DNA of 43,072 bases from Gnetum montanum (Eukaryota > Streptophyta > Gnetopsida > Gnetales > Gnetaceae): assembly GCA_015680685.1 (NCBI GenBank), contig MNCI01005541.1, positions 47,533 through 90,604 of the forward strand. The letters run 5' to 3'. A program made the translations under genes and the position numbers. This document shows, piece by piece, positions 1 to 9,119 of this stretch (position 1 is the first letter of the stretch; every line of letters begins with the position of its first letter). A model generated the notes under the pieces. That model did no database searches, was not told the origin of the DNA, and was given only the letters and a program-made list of their open reading frames with translations.

Positions 1-173
1 GACTTGCTTAACCATACACCGTGACACATACAAGCAAGCCTGGGAAGACAACGAACGATTAACCCCAAGTGTTTCTTGTGGCGTTAAGGCATTTAGTCTG
101 CGGAGTTCGACCGGATCGCGCGTACACGCTCGTATTTGTATGGTTGAGTGTAGAGGTACCTCGCCACTCATCA
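1..173 (+). mobile_element. 3' end of a Ty3/gypsy LTR (C/D subfamily), cut by the window edge
   Basis: This stretch aligns along its whole length with the last 165 bases of the LTR ending at 37,890, including the 'gggaagacaacgaa' block and the terminal CTCATCA. No primer-binding site follows position 173, unlike at 37,892. So this is either the 3' LTR of a plus-strand element whose body lies left of the window, or a solo LTR. Its partner and target-site duplication cannot be seen. Confidence 0.85.
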
Positions 174-894
174 CATATGAAAAATGTTTTTCCTAAATGT
201 CCTCTTTGTAGAAGTAAATACTCACTTTCTCATGTTTTTTTAGTGTTTTGTTGCTCAGCATGCTTGGAAATGAACATCTATAATTTATAATCACTTTCAA
301 CCAAGTAGCATTGAAGCCATTCTTGGTGATTAACCTGCTTTATCTATTTTCGTTCTTTGCATTTGTAAACGTCTTTGACCACTTATTCTCTACTTTATTT
401 GGAAGCTTTGGTGTATATTTATTTTCTAGCAACAAGAGCATAACCATGACCTTTCTTTAGTATTCAAATACTAGATTCTCAAAGATGTTACTTTTCACCT
501 ACAACTTCAAGTAAAAGAGCTCCCAATGAAAGCTAAACAATTAATTTGTTTTCTATAGTATTAATTTCTTTTTGTTTTAAAGGCTCAAGGATGAGAAGCT
601 TTTGGCTTTTGTTTCTATTTGTCCTTTATTTCTTATTACTATATTCCTTTATCTTTAGATAGAGTTTTCTCCTTTTCTTTATAAGAAATTCTTTAGTAAG
701 AAGTGAAAACCCATGAGGACACTTCTAAATAAGGGCAAGCTCTAATCCTTTTCCTACCTTAAAGGAAAGCTTTGTTGGGATTAGTTGTAAGGATGAAAAC
801 ATGAAAAGACATCCCCAAAACTATTGGGCTTTTTTTAGACTTTCTCTTTAATGATCTAATGTACTCTAAATTTTTTTAATATTATTATTCATTT
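174..894. other. AT-rich sequence without recognised gene
   Basis: I see no coding signal, repeat end or RNA gene in this stretch. Short runs near 840-895 resemble the sequence at about 7,020-7,060, so part of it may belong to a dispersed repeat. Confidence 0.5.
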
Positions 895-895
895 T

Positions 896-1012
896 TTTGG
901 GATTTGACATCCCCTAGGTCCTCCAACCCTAGAATTAAATCCATAATCAAACCTATAACTTAGAGCTTCCAAATCAAAAGTCTTACTGCTAGGCTAATAC
1001 CTCATTGTTATG
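896..1012 (-). repeat. tRNA-derived SINE-like repeat
   Basis: Read on the minus strand it starts with an A-box-like stretch (TTAGCCTAGCAGTAAGAC, about 998-980). A B-box-like GGTTTGATTA follows about 30 bases later (954-945), and a GGGAT...ATCCC-type hairpin tail lies near 896-915. Related heads occur near 1,550, 1,655 and 7,095. Promoter boxes plus dispersal suggest a Pol III-type SINE, but both ends are uncertain. Confidence 0.45.
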
Positions 1013-1084
1013 CTAGTCTGACCTATTATTATGTTATGCTTGAGTTCTATGAAAGTTTCATGTTGGTTATATGTCCAAGAATAT

Positions 1085-1155
1085 ATACCCCTTGGAATTA
1101 AACCTATAACTTGTTATTTAAAAGCTACATGCTCTAACCAAGTGAGCAATGCTTC
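1085..1155 (-). repeat. tRNA-like SINE head
   Basis: On the minus strand GCTCACTTGGTTAGAGCATG (1,149-1,130) is a near-textbook tRNA A box. GGTTTAATTCC (about 1,104-1,094) is a B box at roughly tRNA spacing. There is no full cloverleaf or credible anticodon arm, so I call it a SINE head or tRNA relic rather than a tRNA gene. Confidence 0.5.
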
Positions 1156-1204
1156 CTAAATATTCAATCCCCTATGCTGCCTAAATATTTAAATTTATGC
1201 TTAT

Positions 1205-1335
1205 AGTGGATCATATCTAAGGGTTTAAATGATGATAAGATGCTTGTCTCTCAAGTCATAAGGTTTGAATTCAAGCTTGCTTACAATCACTTAAAAAGAG
1301 GTTAGCATTTCACTTAACTCTTGTAGGACCCATCA
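1205..1335 (+). repeat. Second SINE-like family, copy 1
   Basis: The block GATGATAAGATGCTTGTCTC, then CTCAAGTC and the B-box-like AGGTTTGAATTCAAGC, recurs at 7,920-8,115 in the same orientation and at 2,475-2,655 in the opposite one. Three dispersed copies with a tRNA-like head suggest a second Pol III-derived family. Confidence 0.4.
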
Positions 1336-1404
1336 AGGGAAGGGAAGGATGGAGGCGTAGTGCACATGAGGAAGGGGATTGTGTGGAGGTGTGGTGATGA
1401 CTAT

Positions 1405-1552
1405 GGGTTTTGGAACCCCAAAATAATTGTAATATAGGTACACTTAAGGATATATAGTTTAATTAAAACTTTATAACTTAGCATTACCCACTAGAATCAA
1501 ATTCACGACTTGGAGCTTTCAAATCAAGTGACTTACCATTGATGAGAATTGA
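1405..1552 (-). repeat. SINE-like repeat (same family as 896-1,012)
   Basis: On the minus strand it reads head, GTGAATTTGATTCTAG B-box-like stretch, a body beginning GGTAATGCTAAGTTATAAAG, and a tail ending TTATTTTGGGGTTCCAAAAC. The same body and tail order recurs at 1,648-1,793 on the plus strand. A similar tail is present at 9,120-9,160. Confidence 0.4.
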
Positions 1553-1647
1553 GCCTTCGAATGATGACTCTAGTAAGTTACATCTAGCTTGTTGTGTAGG
1601 TAAGAGTTAATGTTACCAAACTCCAAGTTTCCTTATCACATCTAACA

Positions 1648-1793
1648 ATGAGGTGTTAGCCTAGTGGTATGGGTCTTGGCCTAGTAATCCTTGGTTACAT
1701 TTTCAATTCTACAAGGTAGCATTAACTTATAAAAACTTCTCTAAATCTTGGGGGTGTAGTTCCACTTATTTTGGGTTCTAACACCCCATTATC
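1648..1793 (+). repeat. SINE-like repeat, plus-strand copy
   Basis: It begins with an A-box-like GTTAGCCTAGTGGTATGGG at 1,655-1,673, has a weak B-box-like stretch at about 1,692-1,708, and ends in TTATTTTGGGTTCTAACACC with a small GGGTGT/ACACCC hairpin. Its order matches the minus-strand copy at 1,405-1,552. The flanking duplications are not clear. Confidence 0.45.
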
Positions 1794-1841
1794 ACATATA
1801 CCTTAATGTATAGGTAGGGGTTGTATAACCAACCCTCAATT

Positions 1842-2110
1842 TCATCATCATCATCTTAGCTTTGTCTTGATAGAATGGGGTCAACTACATGAGTTATCTT
1901 TTGCCATTTGTCTCTATGAAGAGGTGGATCTGTGCATTATTGCTAGAGGACATCTTAGTAAGCCCTTACTCATTTTTCATAACAACCAGGCCTTATGATT
2001 GTTGTGCATCAAATTAGAGGAATGCCCTAGGATCTACAAAATCACGCATAAGATTTAGTATGGTTTTATAGCCTCCATGTTTCTCATCCAAGCTTGGGAC
2101 TAGTATTGGC
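1842..2110 (-). mobile_element. Internally deleted RTE LINE derivative (5' end joined to 3' end)
   Basis: On the minus strand the 3' portion (about 1,925-1,842) matches the last coding codons of the LINE at 36,780-36,870: LHR.KW, a T-H-V-x-x-x-I-L block, then a (GAT)n tail. The 5' portion (about 2,110-1,945) matches the LINE leader at 15,250-15,425, including the 'ctagggcattcc' and 'gcacaacaatcat' blocks. Almost the whole endonuclease-RT body is missing between them. The result is a short non-autonomous derivative with both LINE termini, presumably mobilised or deleted in place. Confidence 0.6.
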
Positions 2111-2261
2111 GAAGTTAACCAACCCTTGATTTTCTTATTATATAATAAAAAAATCGAGGATTGGTTAACTTTGCCAAAATCGAAGGTTGGTATAATAAGA
2201 AAATCAAGGGTTGGTTAACTCTACCAATACTAGTCCCAAGCCTAGATGAGAAACAAGGAGG
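2072..2261. repeat. 190-bp near-palindrome of two RTE 5' ends, head to head
   Basis: The left arm (2,072-2,142) and right arm (2,190-2,261) are reverse complements with only a few mismatches, around a loop of about 47 bases. The outer parts of both arms resemble the LINE start near 15,230, and the inner part carries ACTAGTATTGG and GTTAACCAACCCTTGATT. It could be two inverted RTE 5' ends or a foldback element. Transcription would give a long hairpin. Confidence 0.65.
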
Positions 2262-2329
2262 TTTAACATTAGGTTGGTACCTTGATGTTGAAATGATATG
2301 AGCATGTAGTTTGAAGTGAAGTAAAGCTA

Positions 2330-2480
2330 AAATCAAATTTTCACTTACATCCATTGAGAATCTCTTGGATCTATTGGATAGAACAATTTCAAATTTCATT
2401 TATAGAATTTTTTAAAATCCATAACTTAGTGTTGCCTACTATAATCAAACCTATGACATAGGGTTTCTAGAGGGGTCAAT
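2330..2480. repeat. Dispersed repeat shared with 7,325-7,500
   Basis: The order of blocks (an AAAATTTT-type stretch followed by CTTA.AT.CATTGAG, CTATTG..., CAATTTCAAATTTC, ATAACTTA.T.TTGCC, then a B-box-like complement) is the same in both places. The copies are clearly diverged. By its end it is probably a minus-strand SINE body. Confidence 0.45.
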
Positions 2481-2655
2481 TTGACACTTTGAAATTTTAA
2501 AAAGCATATAAAAGGACCATCATCCAAAAACTCAATGCTCATCTTACCAAGGTGGGGTCCTAGAAGGGTTAGTGGATGAGCAAAAGTCTAATATCTTTCA
2601 AGTTGTTGTGCCTAGGCTCAAGCCTAGGTCTTATGACTTGGGAAACAAGCACATT
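2475..2655 (-). repeat. Second SINE-like family, inverted copy
   Basis: Its reverse complement aligns with 7,925-8,115: GCTTGTTTCCCAAGT head, ACTTTTGCTCATC, GATGAGCATTG, CCTTTTATATGC and a terminal TTTCAAAGTGTC. The copies are inverted relative to each other and about 5.3 kb apart. Confidence 0.5.
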
Positions 2656-3089
2656 TGGATTTTTACATAGTTTTCTATTTTATTATAAAACATGTTAAGA
2701 ATAATATATTTAGTATTGGTTTTTAGTTGTAACAAACTTGTATTTTTTAAATATAGCTTTCAATAGTAATAATTTTAAATTGTGTATATGTTAATGACAC
2801 TTTTTAACGATAAATAAACCTATTTTGATAATTTTTTATAAAGTCAAAGAACAATTTTGAAATTTCAACCCTAGAGATAATAAACTAACATTAAAGTGTT
2901 AGTTTACTAATTAACAAGAAACCCTAGCTCACTAGTTGGAATGAAGTGGACTTTCGATTTTCACCAAAATACAATTATCAAACACATCCACAAACCATGC
3001 AAAGCCATCTTTGCGGTATTGCACTTTCATAGGTCCAAAGCCATCTGCACCATCCTTAAAAGCACAAGCAATCTGCTACAAATCGCACC
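2656..3089. other. AT-rich sequence without recognised gene
   Basis: I see no coding region or clear repeat here. Confidence 0.5.
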
Positions 3090-3260
3090 TATGAAATATT
3101 TTAGGCATAGCGTCGGTTAACTTATTATATTTTAGGCACCTACAAATCGCACCTTATTATATTTTAGGCACCTATGAAATATTGGCGAAATTTAACTTGT
3201 GGACCTAGTATTGGCGATATAATAAGCTATAGGACTAGTATTGGGGATTAAGTGTAACAT
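3090..3260. repeat. Short direct repeats with a GACTAGTATTGG motif
   Basis: TTATTATATTTTAGGCACCT occurs twice about 35 bases apart. Variants of ATTGGCGA and GGACTAGTATTGG then recur. The latter motif also forms the inner arms of the palindrome at 2,072-2,261, so this may be a broken copy of the same sequence. Confidence 0.4.
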
Positions 3261-3443
3261 TACAAGCAGTAAAGATGTGAGAAGCCTTACGTGCATGGTA
3301 TGGAGCATGTAACCCGTATTCGTGCGTCTGTAAACTATTTTTAATATGCAAATCGGTGCTTAATGATTAAGGTAAATAATTCACGACAAACAGATTCAAA
3401 GATGTCCATATCTACGTCACGTCCATTTTAACAGGCTCAACGC

Positions 3444-3497
3444 CGGTAATCAACAGTAGACAAAACAGCACGGTAATCAACAGTAGATAAAACAGCA
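3444..3497. repeat. 27-bp tandem duplication
   Basis: Two adjacent 27-base units beginning CGGTAATCAACAGTAGA differ at one position. They lie just left of the GC-rich island. Confidence 0.85.
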
Positions 3498-3539
3498 AAG
3501 GCTGCAATCAAATCTGCCCACATTTAGGTTCCAAACACC

Positions 3540-4020
3540 GCGTCGTTTTGTTTTAAAAAAATCAAAATGAAAAATGCAGCGTGCAACTCCGCTTGGGCAC
3601 ACCGTAGCCACCGCGGCCCTGCCAGAAAACCAAAAAAGTTTGCAGGGTTTCTCCGGCGGCGGCGGCGGCGCCGGCGCACACACAGGCTTTACCAGCGGCT
3701 GCGACACTTGGGTTCAGGCCCACAACGGCTTAAAATATTTCAGTTAAATTTCACGTAGGACCCGCCGTCAGATCAATCAACGTATGTTATCTGATACTAT
3801 CTATCCCACACAGCTTACAGCGCGAAACGCCTGCTCAGAGCAGTCAATAAAAATTAGGAAGCTACCATCCTTTAAATTCAAAAAGGGTCGGTTGGCTAAT
3901 TATGCCACTTTTGCCCGCGAGGCAGATGCTGTATGGACTATCAAGACATATGGCCGACATAATTTGTGGAATCTGATAAGGGTTGGCTCGCTTCAGCCGA
4001 CCCTCCCAAATCCAAATCCT
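3540..4020. other. GC-rich island with a CGG-repeat run
   Basis: Against an AT-rich background this stretch is unusually GC-rich, with a (CGG)n run at about 3,653-3,676 and many CpG sites. It contains short open frames, for example an ATG-started 79-codon frame at 3,784-4,023 with no recognisable domain. It could be a promoter or 5'-leader region of a gene I cannot delimit, or a relic of one. No splice structure could be built downstream, so no CDS is called. Confidence 0.4.
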
Positions 4021-4512
4021 TAAAACTGTAATTATGGTGTAGATTTATTGTTTGAATTGTCTGTTCAAAGATTTGTGATAATGATTGTTAGTTTATTCGA
4101 TGGTGTCAGTGATTGGGAAGTTTTTTAAAGTGTCGAAATTTTTAGTCAAATGATTTGTATATTTGGTATAAGATTTTTTTAAGAAAATGTGCTTTGAAAC
4201 TAGCGAATGCTTCAGTTGAGAAATCACGAAGTGATTTTATTGTTGCATTAATGTTAGTATTTCCATAAATGTTGGTTAAATTGTTGCCATCTAAATGGGT
4301 ACCATGGTTATGCAAGTTTTAACTTCTTGGGATTTTCATGGAAGCTTTTCTATATCAGGGATCAAATATAACTTGAAATTAATGTTGCAGCAATATGCAT
4401 GTTCTTTTTTAAAAAAGAAATAAAGAAATATGCATGTCATATCATTCCTATATTCACTTAAATTGTGTTTTTCTTTAACTTTTATTTTTTAAGCTATAAT
4501 TGGCCATGAAAG
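4021..4512. other. AT-rich sequence without recognised gene
   Basis: I see no repeat or coding signal here. It lies between the GC-rich island and the exon-like ORF on the other strand. Confidence 0.45.
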
Positions 4513-4515
4513 TCT

Positions 4516-4710
4516 TCAATTATTTTTACTCCACATTTCCCAATTTTTACCATGCACATCTTTTGGCACGTGCTTAATTTTCAAAATTTCTGACATTTCA
4601 AGCGGTTGGAAAAAAATGTTTTCTGGCTTTCTAATTGTTTTCCTTAACTCCTCGTTCATGGTAATTTCAGACGCTAGATCTGCCCACTGCACATCTAGCC
4701 TTGAACTCAC
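4516..4710 (-). pseudogene. Exon-like minus-strand ORF fragment, unknown protein
   Basis: The minus strand holds about 64 open codons ending in TGA. The composition looks like a real soluble protein (DVQWADLASEITMNEELRK in the first half, KHVPKDVHGKNWEMW near the end) rather than low-complexity noise. There is no convincing ATG at the left boundary, and the frame closes upstream. It could therefore be a terminal exon, a 5'-truncated retrocopy, or chance. I do not recognise the family. No poly(A) tail or further exon was found nearby on that strand. Confidence 0.3.
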
Positions 4711-5401
4711 ATCTTTACAGGTGGCTGACTTGTTGGAATCTGGAAATGAACCATTTTTTCAGATAGATTTAGATTTAGATTACTATAGATTTAGATTCAT
4801 CGCTTTGCCAAGTCTAAAGAATAGTAATGTAAAAGATAATAGTTAATGTATATAATGAGCTTTTTTGTAAGCACCTTAATCCCTTCAATGAGTTATTTTG
4901 TAATGGATGAAAATAGTTTGAACTTTGAACAGTGGAACTTAAAACATCAATTCATTTCAAATGCAGTAATTAACTCATAATAGTTGCCGTTATATAGTGA
5001 ATCTGTTGGAAGTTACAGGTTTTATGCATGATTCATGTCAACTCTTTGATAAGCTGGTACCTGCAATACCAAACGTTTGCTTTCTTTGAATTTTCTTGGA
5101 AAACATTTGATGTGATGCACATATTTCATTGCCCACAGAATAAATTTTATGGTGTGTTGTTCACAGTATACACTCAAGTCTGCATGACTTAGTAGGTTGG
5201 TAGAACTGAAACTGAACTGTAACTGTATGTGATTCAGTACATCCATTTAAAGACCTTGAGACTCAAAGGGATTTATTGAATAGAATTAAGTTTTTCCTAT
5301 ATTTTTCCGATTATCATTATCATTCTAGCATTGTCACACTAATATGGGGTTCTCTTTTGTCGTTCAACTCTATCAAGAGCTAAAGCTTAATTTATTAACA
5401 A
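4711..5401. other. Sequence without recognised gene
   Basis: Apart from a short AGATTT-type run near 4,765-4,800, I see no repeat or coding evidence. Open frames here are short and unconvincing. Confidence 0.45.
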
Positions 5402-5490
5402 GTGCCAATGATGAGCAGTGAGTATCTCCTATGCCCAAACATATAGATCCCAAGCGTTCATGCACAATCATATTGAATTCCATGGATAAG
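5402..5490 (-). mobile_element. Orphan Ty3/gypsy LTR end with PBS stub
   Basis: From 5,409 the sequence TGATGAGCAGTGAG... CCTATGCCCAAAC... GAATTCCATGGA follows the inner end of the element B LTR (33,515 onward). It is preceded by GTGCCA (5,402-5,407), the complement of the TGGCAC that starts the tRNA-Asp primer-binding site. Similarity fades after about 5,490. It is a short relic of a minus-strand element of the same family. Confidence 0.55.
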
Positions 5491-5499
5491 ACTAGTGTG

Positions 5500-6160
5500 G
5501 TATCTAGATCATTAAGTATTGACTTAGTAGAGAGGGAGAATATACTATGGTAAAATGCACAAATTTTCTTCCTCAAGAAGAGATCTTGAAAGCTTCAACT
5601 CAAAAATCTTATTCCTCGTACAAAGATCATAGATTATATATATATATATATATATAATATATATCTAAGCTAGTGATGTATACCAATTATTGATTGCTAA
5701 TCTTGTGTCATGATATTTATTCATTTAAATTTTAGATTGTGTCTCATAATCAAAGTTTTACTTCATTGTCAAATAATATGATGTAAAAAAAAAACATATC
5801 ATTTAAGCCATTCATCATTTTTTCTTACTTGTTGAGCTAGGTAATGTTTCAATGGTGGAGCATGCCTTAGATATAGTCATTTATACATAAGTATACAATG
5901 TTGATCATTTGTAAACAAACTTCAGATTTCGATGTCCATTATAAATAAGATTATAAATTTCCATGTTTCATCAAAATATTTGATCTTCTATTGATTTTTG
6001 AAAGAGATAAGTAAGAAATTGTTAGTCTTCTCAATTCTGTCAAGCATATGGAATCTAATGAACTTGCAAGTTGAATTGCTAGTTGTATGCACAACTAACA
6101 ATTGAACTTGCAATCTCATACTAGAGATACTTTAACATTAAGTACATAACCAACTCAATC
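5500..6160. other. AT-rich sequence with a TA microsatellite
   Basis: A (TA)n run of about 30 bases lies at 5,635-5,664. I see nothing else that I can name. Confidence 0.5.
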
Positions 6161-6960
6161 ATGCTCATGTTTAATTGTAAACAGGAATTTGCATTACAAG
6201 TGAATGGGAAGACTTACATTCAACTAATTGCATATAATTTTCCTAACTTTTGCAACTTTTTTTTATCGAGAAGGATATTTTTTAAATACTTGTTCTTTTT
6301 TGCTCAAGATAAAGATGCTGAGGAAAAGAAGAAATGTGTTAAAGTTGAGGATAAAGACAATAACTATTTGAAGTTAAAGATATGAAAAATTAAGCTAATG
6401 TCAATAGTAAGACTAATTAAATGGTAAAAAAGAAACTAAAGAAGATAGAAGCTTTTGTAAATGCTTTTACTTTTACTACAAGAAGTAATGGTTAGTGTTC
6501 AGATAAATAGTTCATAAAACAAATATATTATCTAACAAGACTAATATTAACTCAAATATCAAAACTAATGTTGACAATTAGGCTATAGCTGATGGTATAG
6601 CTACTTAACATAAGGTTAACATTAAGCCAAAACATAATGATGATGCAAATTTTATGTCATCATTTTCTCTACTTTTCCAAATGTTGGTATTTTACAACTT
6701 TCAATTGCTACCTCAAATCCTTTTGTCATTTTAAATTTAAGCATAAATATTGAAAGTAATGTAAATGTTGTTAGGGCTAGAATCATCCTTCCTACTACTA
6801 ATTAATTTTCCTCTTTTGATTTTTCAAAATATCAAGCATAAATATTGAAAGTAATGCAAATGTTCGTAGGGCTAGAATCATCCTCCCTATTAGTAATTAA
6901 TTTTCCTCTTTTGATTTTTCAAAATATCAATGGTAAAATTGTAGACCTCAGTAGACATCC
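6161..6960 (+). repeat. Unknown dispersed repeat, copy 1 (decayed coding sequence)
   Basis: This segment aligns in order with 8,440-9,070. Shared blocks include ATAATTTTCCTAA/ATAATCTTCCTAA, GCAACTTTTT, a GAAAAGAA..A.ATGT block, a GAAGATAGAAGCTTTT/GAAGATGGAAGCTTTT block, and a 3' part with ATCATCCTCCC followed by AATTAATTTTCCT. A 74-codon frame at 6,161-6,385 resembles the frame of the second copy. The second copy is preceded by a zinc-knuckle-like relic, so the source is probably a retrotransposon gag or ORF1, but the clade is unknown. Confidence 0.5.
6739..6928. repeat. 95-bp tandem duplication
   Basis: Two adjacent units (6,739-6,833 and 6,834-6,928) begin AAGCATAAATATTGAAAG and end CAAAATATC, with a handful of differences. 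The homologous part of the second repeat copy (about 8,975-9,060) has a single unit, so the duplication happened in copy 1 after the copies separated. Confidence 0.85.
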
Positions 6961-7054
6961 CTAAATTAAAGTTTTTCCATTTCATTTGTTTGTTTATGTT
7001 TTCTATTTAATGTAAAGCATGTAATGTACTTTGAATCTTTTTAATAATATTGTT

Positions 7055-7200
7055 ATTGGGGTTCAATACCCCCTAGTGAAGTAAGCAAGTGTTAGCAAGG
7101 TAGTAAGACTTTTGATTTATAAACTTCGAGTTATGGTTTCAATTCTAATAGGTAGTAGTGAGTTATAAAAGTTATATTTAAGTTCTTTGAGAGATTTGTG
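7055..7200 (+). repeat. SINE-like repeat
   Basis: A hairpin GGGGTTCAATACCCC at about 7,058-7,073 is followed by an A-box-like GTGTTAGCAAGGTAGTAAGAC and a B-box-like ATGGTTTCAATTCTAATAGG. The head matches the minus-strand copy at 896-1,012. Confidence 0.45.
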
Positions 7201-7324
7201 TTGGTTATCATTGAGTTATAAAACTTCTACAAAATTTTTATGTTGGCTATCGTTGACTTATAAAACTTCTACTTAAGTTTTGTATTGGTTATATATTATG
7301 AAGATACATATACTTATTTGAAAT

Positions 7325-7500
7325 TGAAACTAAAATTTTTACTTATGTTCATTGAGGTTGGTTAAATCTATTGAACTAGTTTCAAATTTCCTTTTATGGA
7401 TTTTTTCAAAAATTTATAACTTAATATTGCCCATTGGAATTGAACCTGCAACCTAGGGTTATCTATAGTCATCTAGTTTTGGTTTTGACAATCTCCTACT
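7325..7500. repeat. Dispersed repeat shared with 2,330-2,480
   Basis: See the entry at 2,330-2,480. The two copies share block order over about 150 bases in the same orientation. Confidence 0.45.
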
Positions 7501-7504
7501 CTAG

Positions 7505-7919
7505 TAAGCAAATTTTGGGTAAGGATAGAAAGAATAAAAAAAGTTTAAAAGTACTCTTAAATAAAAATAAAAGAAGTTTGAATAATAGACTAAGTTTAGA
7601 AGCATTTTTTCATTAAAGAGTTAAAAACAAACACATCTTTACATTTCTTGAAATAGATATGATACCTCATATTTATATTAGTGATTTAGGCTATCCTTCA
7701 ACACTATGAAATTAGGATTTTGCATACATATTACTTTTACAAAATTTTTCTATTTGTTAAACTTGCAAAATCTAAAATGGTTGAAAAAGCTTTGGATCTT
7801 AAAGTTTTAATTGATCATCATGATAATTTATTGTTAAAAAATATAAATTTGATTTTGATCCCAATTTTTAAAATTATTCTAAAATTCATTGTTGGATTGA
7901 ATTAGGGGATTGTCATTTG
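7505..7919. other. AT-rich sequence without recognised gene
   Basis: I see no repeat boundary, coding domain or RNA gene here. Confidence 0.45.
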
Positions 7920-8115
7920 GAGTGATGATAAGATGCTTGTTTCTCAAGTTGAGGACCTTGATTTGAGCCTTAGCATAGCTACTTGATGAGACTGTAGGAC
8001 TTTTGCTCATCTACCAACTTTCCCATGACTTTGCTTAGTGGGATGAGCATTGTGGTTCCAAGTGATAATCCTTTTGATCTTTGTTGAATTGAATTACAAA
8101 ATCTTCCTTTTATAT
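7920..8115 (+). repeat. Second SINE-like family, copy 3
   Basis: It starts AGTGATGATAAGATGCTTGT, matching 1,213 onward, and continues as the reverse complement of 2,475-2,655. It is the longest copy in the window and ends near TTTCAAAGTGTCGAAC. Confidence 0.5.
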
Positions 8116-8269
8116 TTCAAAGTGTCGAACATGAAATTATTAGTAGTATTAGTACAATCCTCAAGCAAATTCAAAAACATTATTAGATTGCGTACAAGAC
8201 ACATGTTACTTTGTACAAATTAATTTATAGTAGAGGAGTATAGAATTAAAACTAAAGGCAAGTAATTAG

Positions 8270-9070
8270 TGTTTTATTGAGAAAATTGCATATTATAATT
8301 TGAAAAGATATTACAACTATTGTTGTCACAAAGGTCATGGTAATGGGGCTTATCCTCTTCTCAATGAAAAATTTATTTAGAAGAAAAAGAAACAACTTAA
8401 AAAAAAAAAAGCAATCTTTTTATTCGTAAAAAGGAATCACTAGTACAAGTAGGTGGGAAGACTATAAGATGTAATAATTAGCCAATTACATCTTATAATC
8501 TTCCTAATTTCTTGCAACTTTTTGTCATCATGAAGGATAGTTATGTAATGCTTGTCCTTTTCTACCCCAGAAAAAAGATGTCATGGAAAAGAAAAAACAT
8601 GTTTAAGTTGGTATTAGGAGAAAATAATTTGAAGTTCAATATATCAAAAATCAAGTTAATGTGTCATGATAATAATGATCAAATAGTAATAAAGAAATTA
8701 GAGAAGATGGAAGCTTTTATGAATGTTTTTATTTGTATTACAAGAAATATTAATAGCTCATAAGGCACATATGTCTTTGTTTGATAAAACCAATGTTAAC
8801 TCAAAGATTAAAACTAATGTTGAGAAGTAGGATATAGCTAATGATTAAGGTTAATATTAACTGGCAAAGTAACGATGATATAGATTATGTGTCACCAATT
8901 CTTCATATTCTTTTGGATGCTAATACATTGTGACAACCTTTTATTGTTACCTCATATCCTTTTGCTATTTTTAATTCAAGTATAAATGTTGAGAGTGATG
9001 TAAATGTTATTTAGGCAGAGGTCATCCTCCCCATTAACAATTAATTTTCCTATCTTTGAGTTTTTGGAAA
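8270..9070 (+). repeat. Unknown dispersed repeat, copy 2, with zinc-knuckle relic
   Basis: At about 8,318-8,370 one frame reads YNYCCHKGHGNGAY followed by PLLNEKF. This has the exact C-x2-C-x4-H-x4-C spacing of a retroviral-type zinc knuckle if both Tyr replaced Cys (TGT to TAT), and a typical 'P-L-L-x-E-K-F' follow-on. An open frame of 83 codons at 8,512-8,763 parallels copy 1. The identity of the parent element is not clear. Confidence 0.45.
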
Positions 9071-9119
9071 GATTATCCTTTCAATGTTGTTTTTAGTATT
9101 TTTTATTTAATGTTAAGCG

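Noticed and set aside
1128-1155. Possible tRNA gene, minus strand, because of the near-perfect A box
   Set aside because: No cloverleaf, anticodon stem or acceptor pairing could be drawn. It fits a SINE head better.
3567-3758. ATG-started 63-codon plus-strand frame with an Arg run, and a Pro-rich minus-strand frame opposite
   Set aside because: Both are dominated by the (CGG)n run and have no other protein-like feature.
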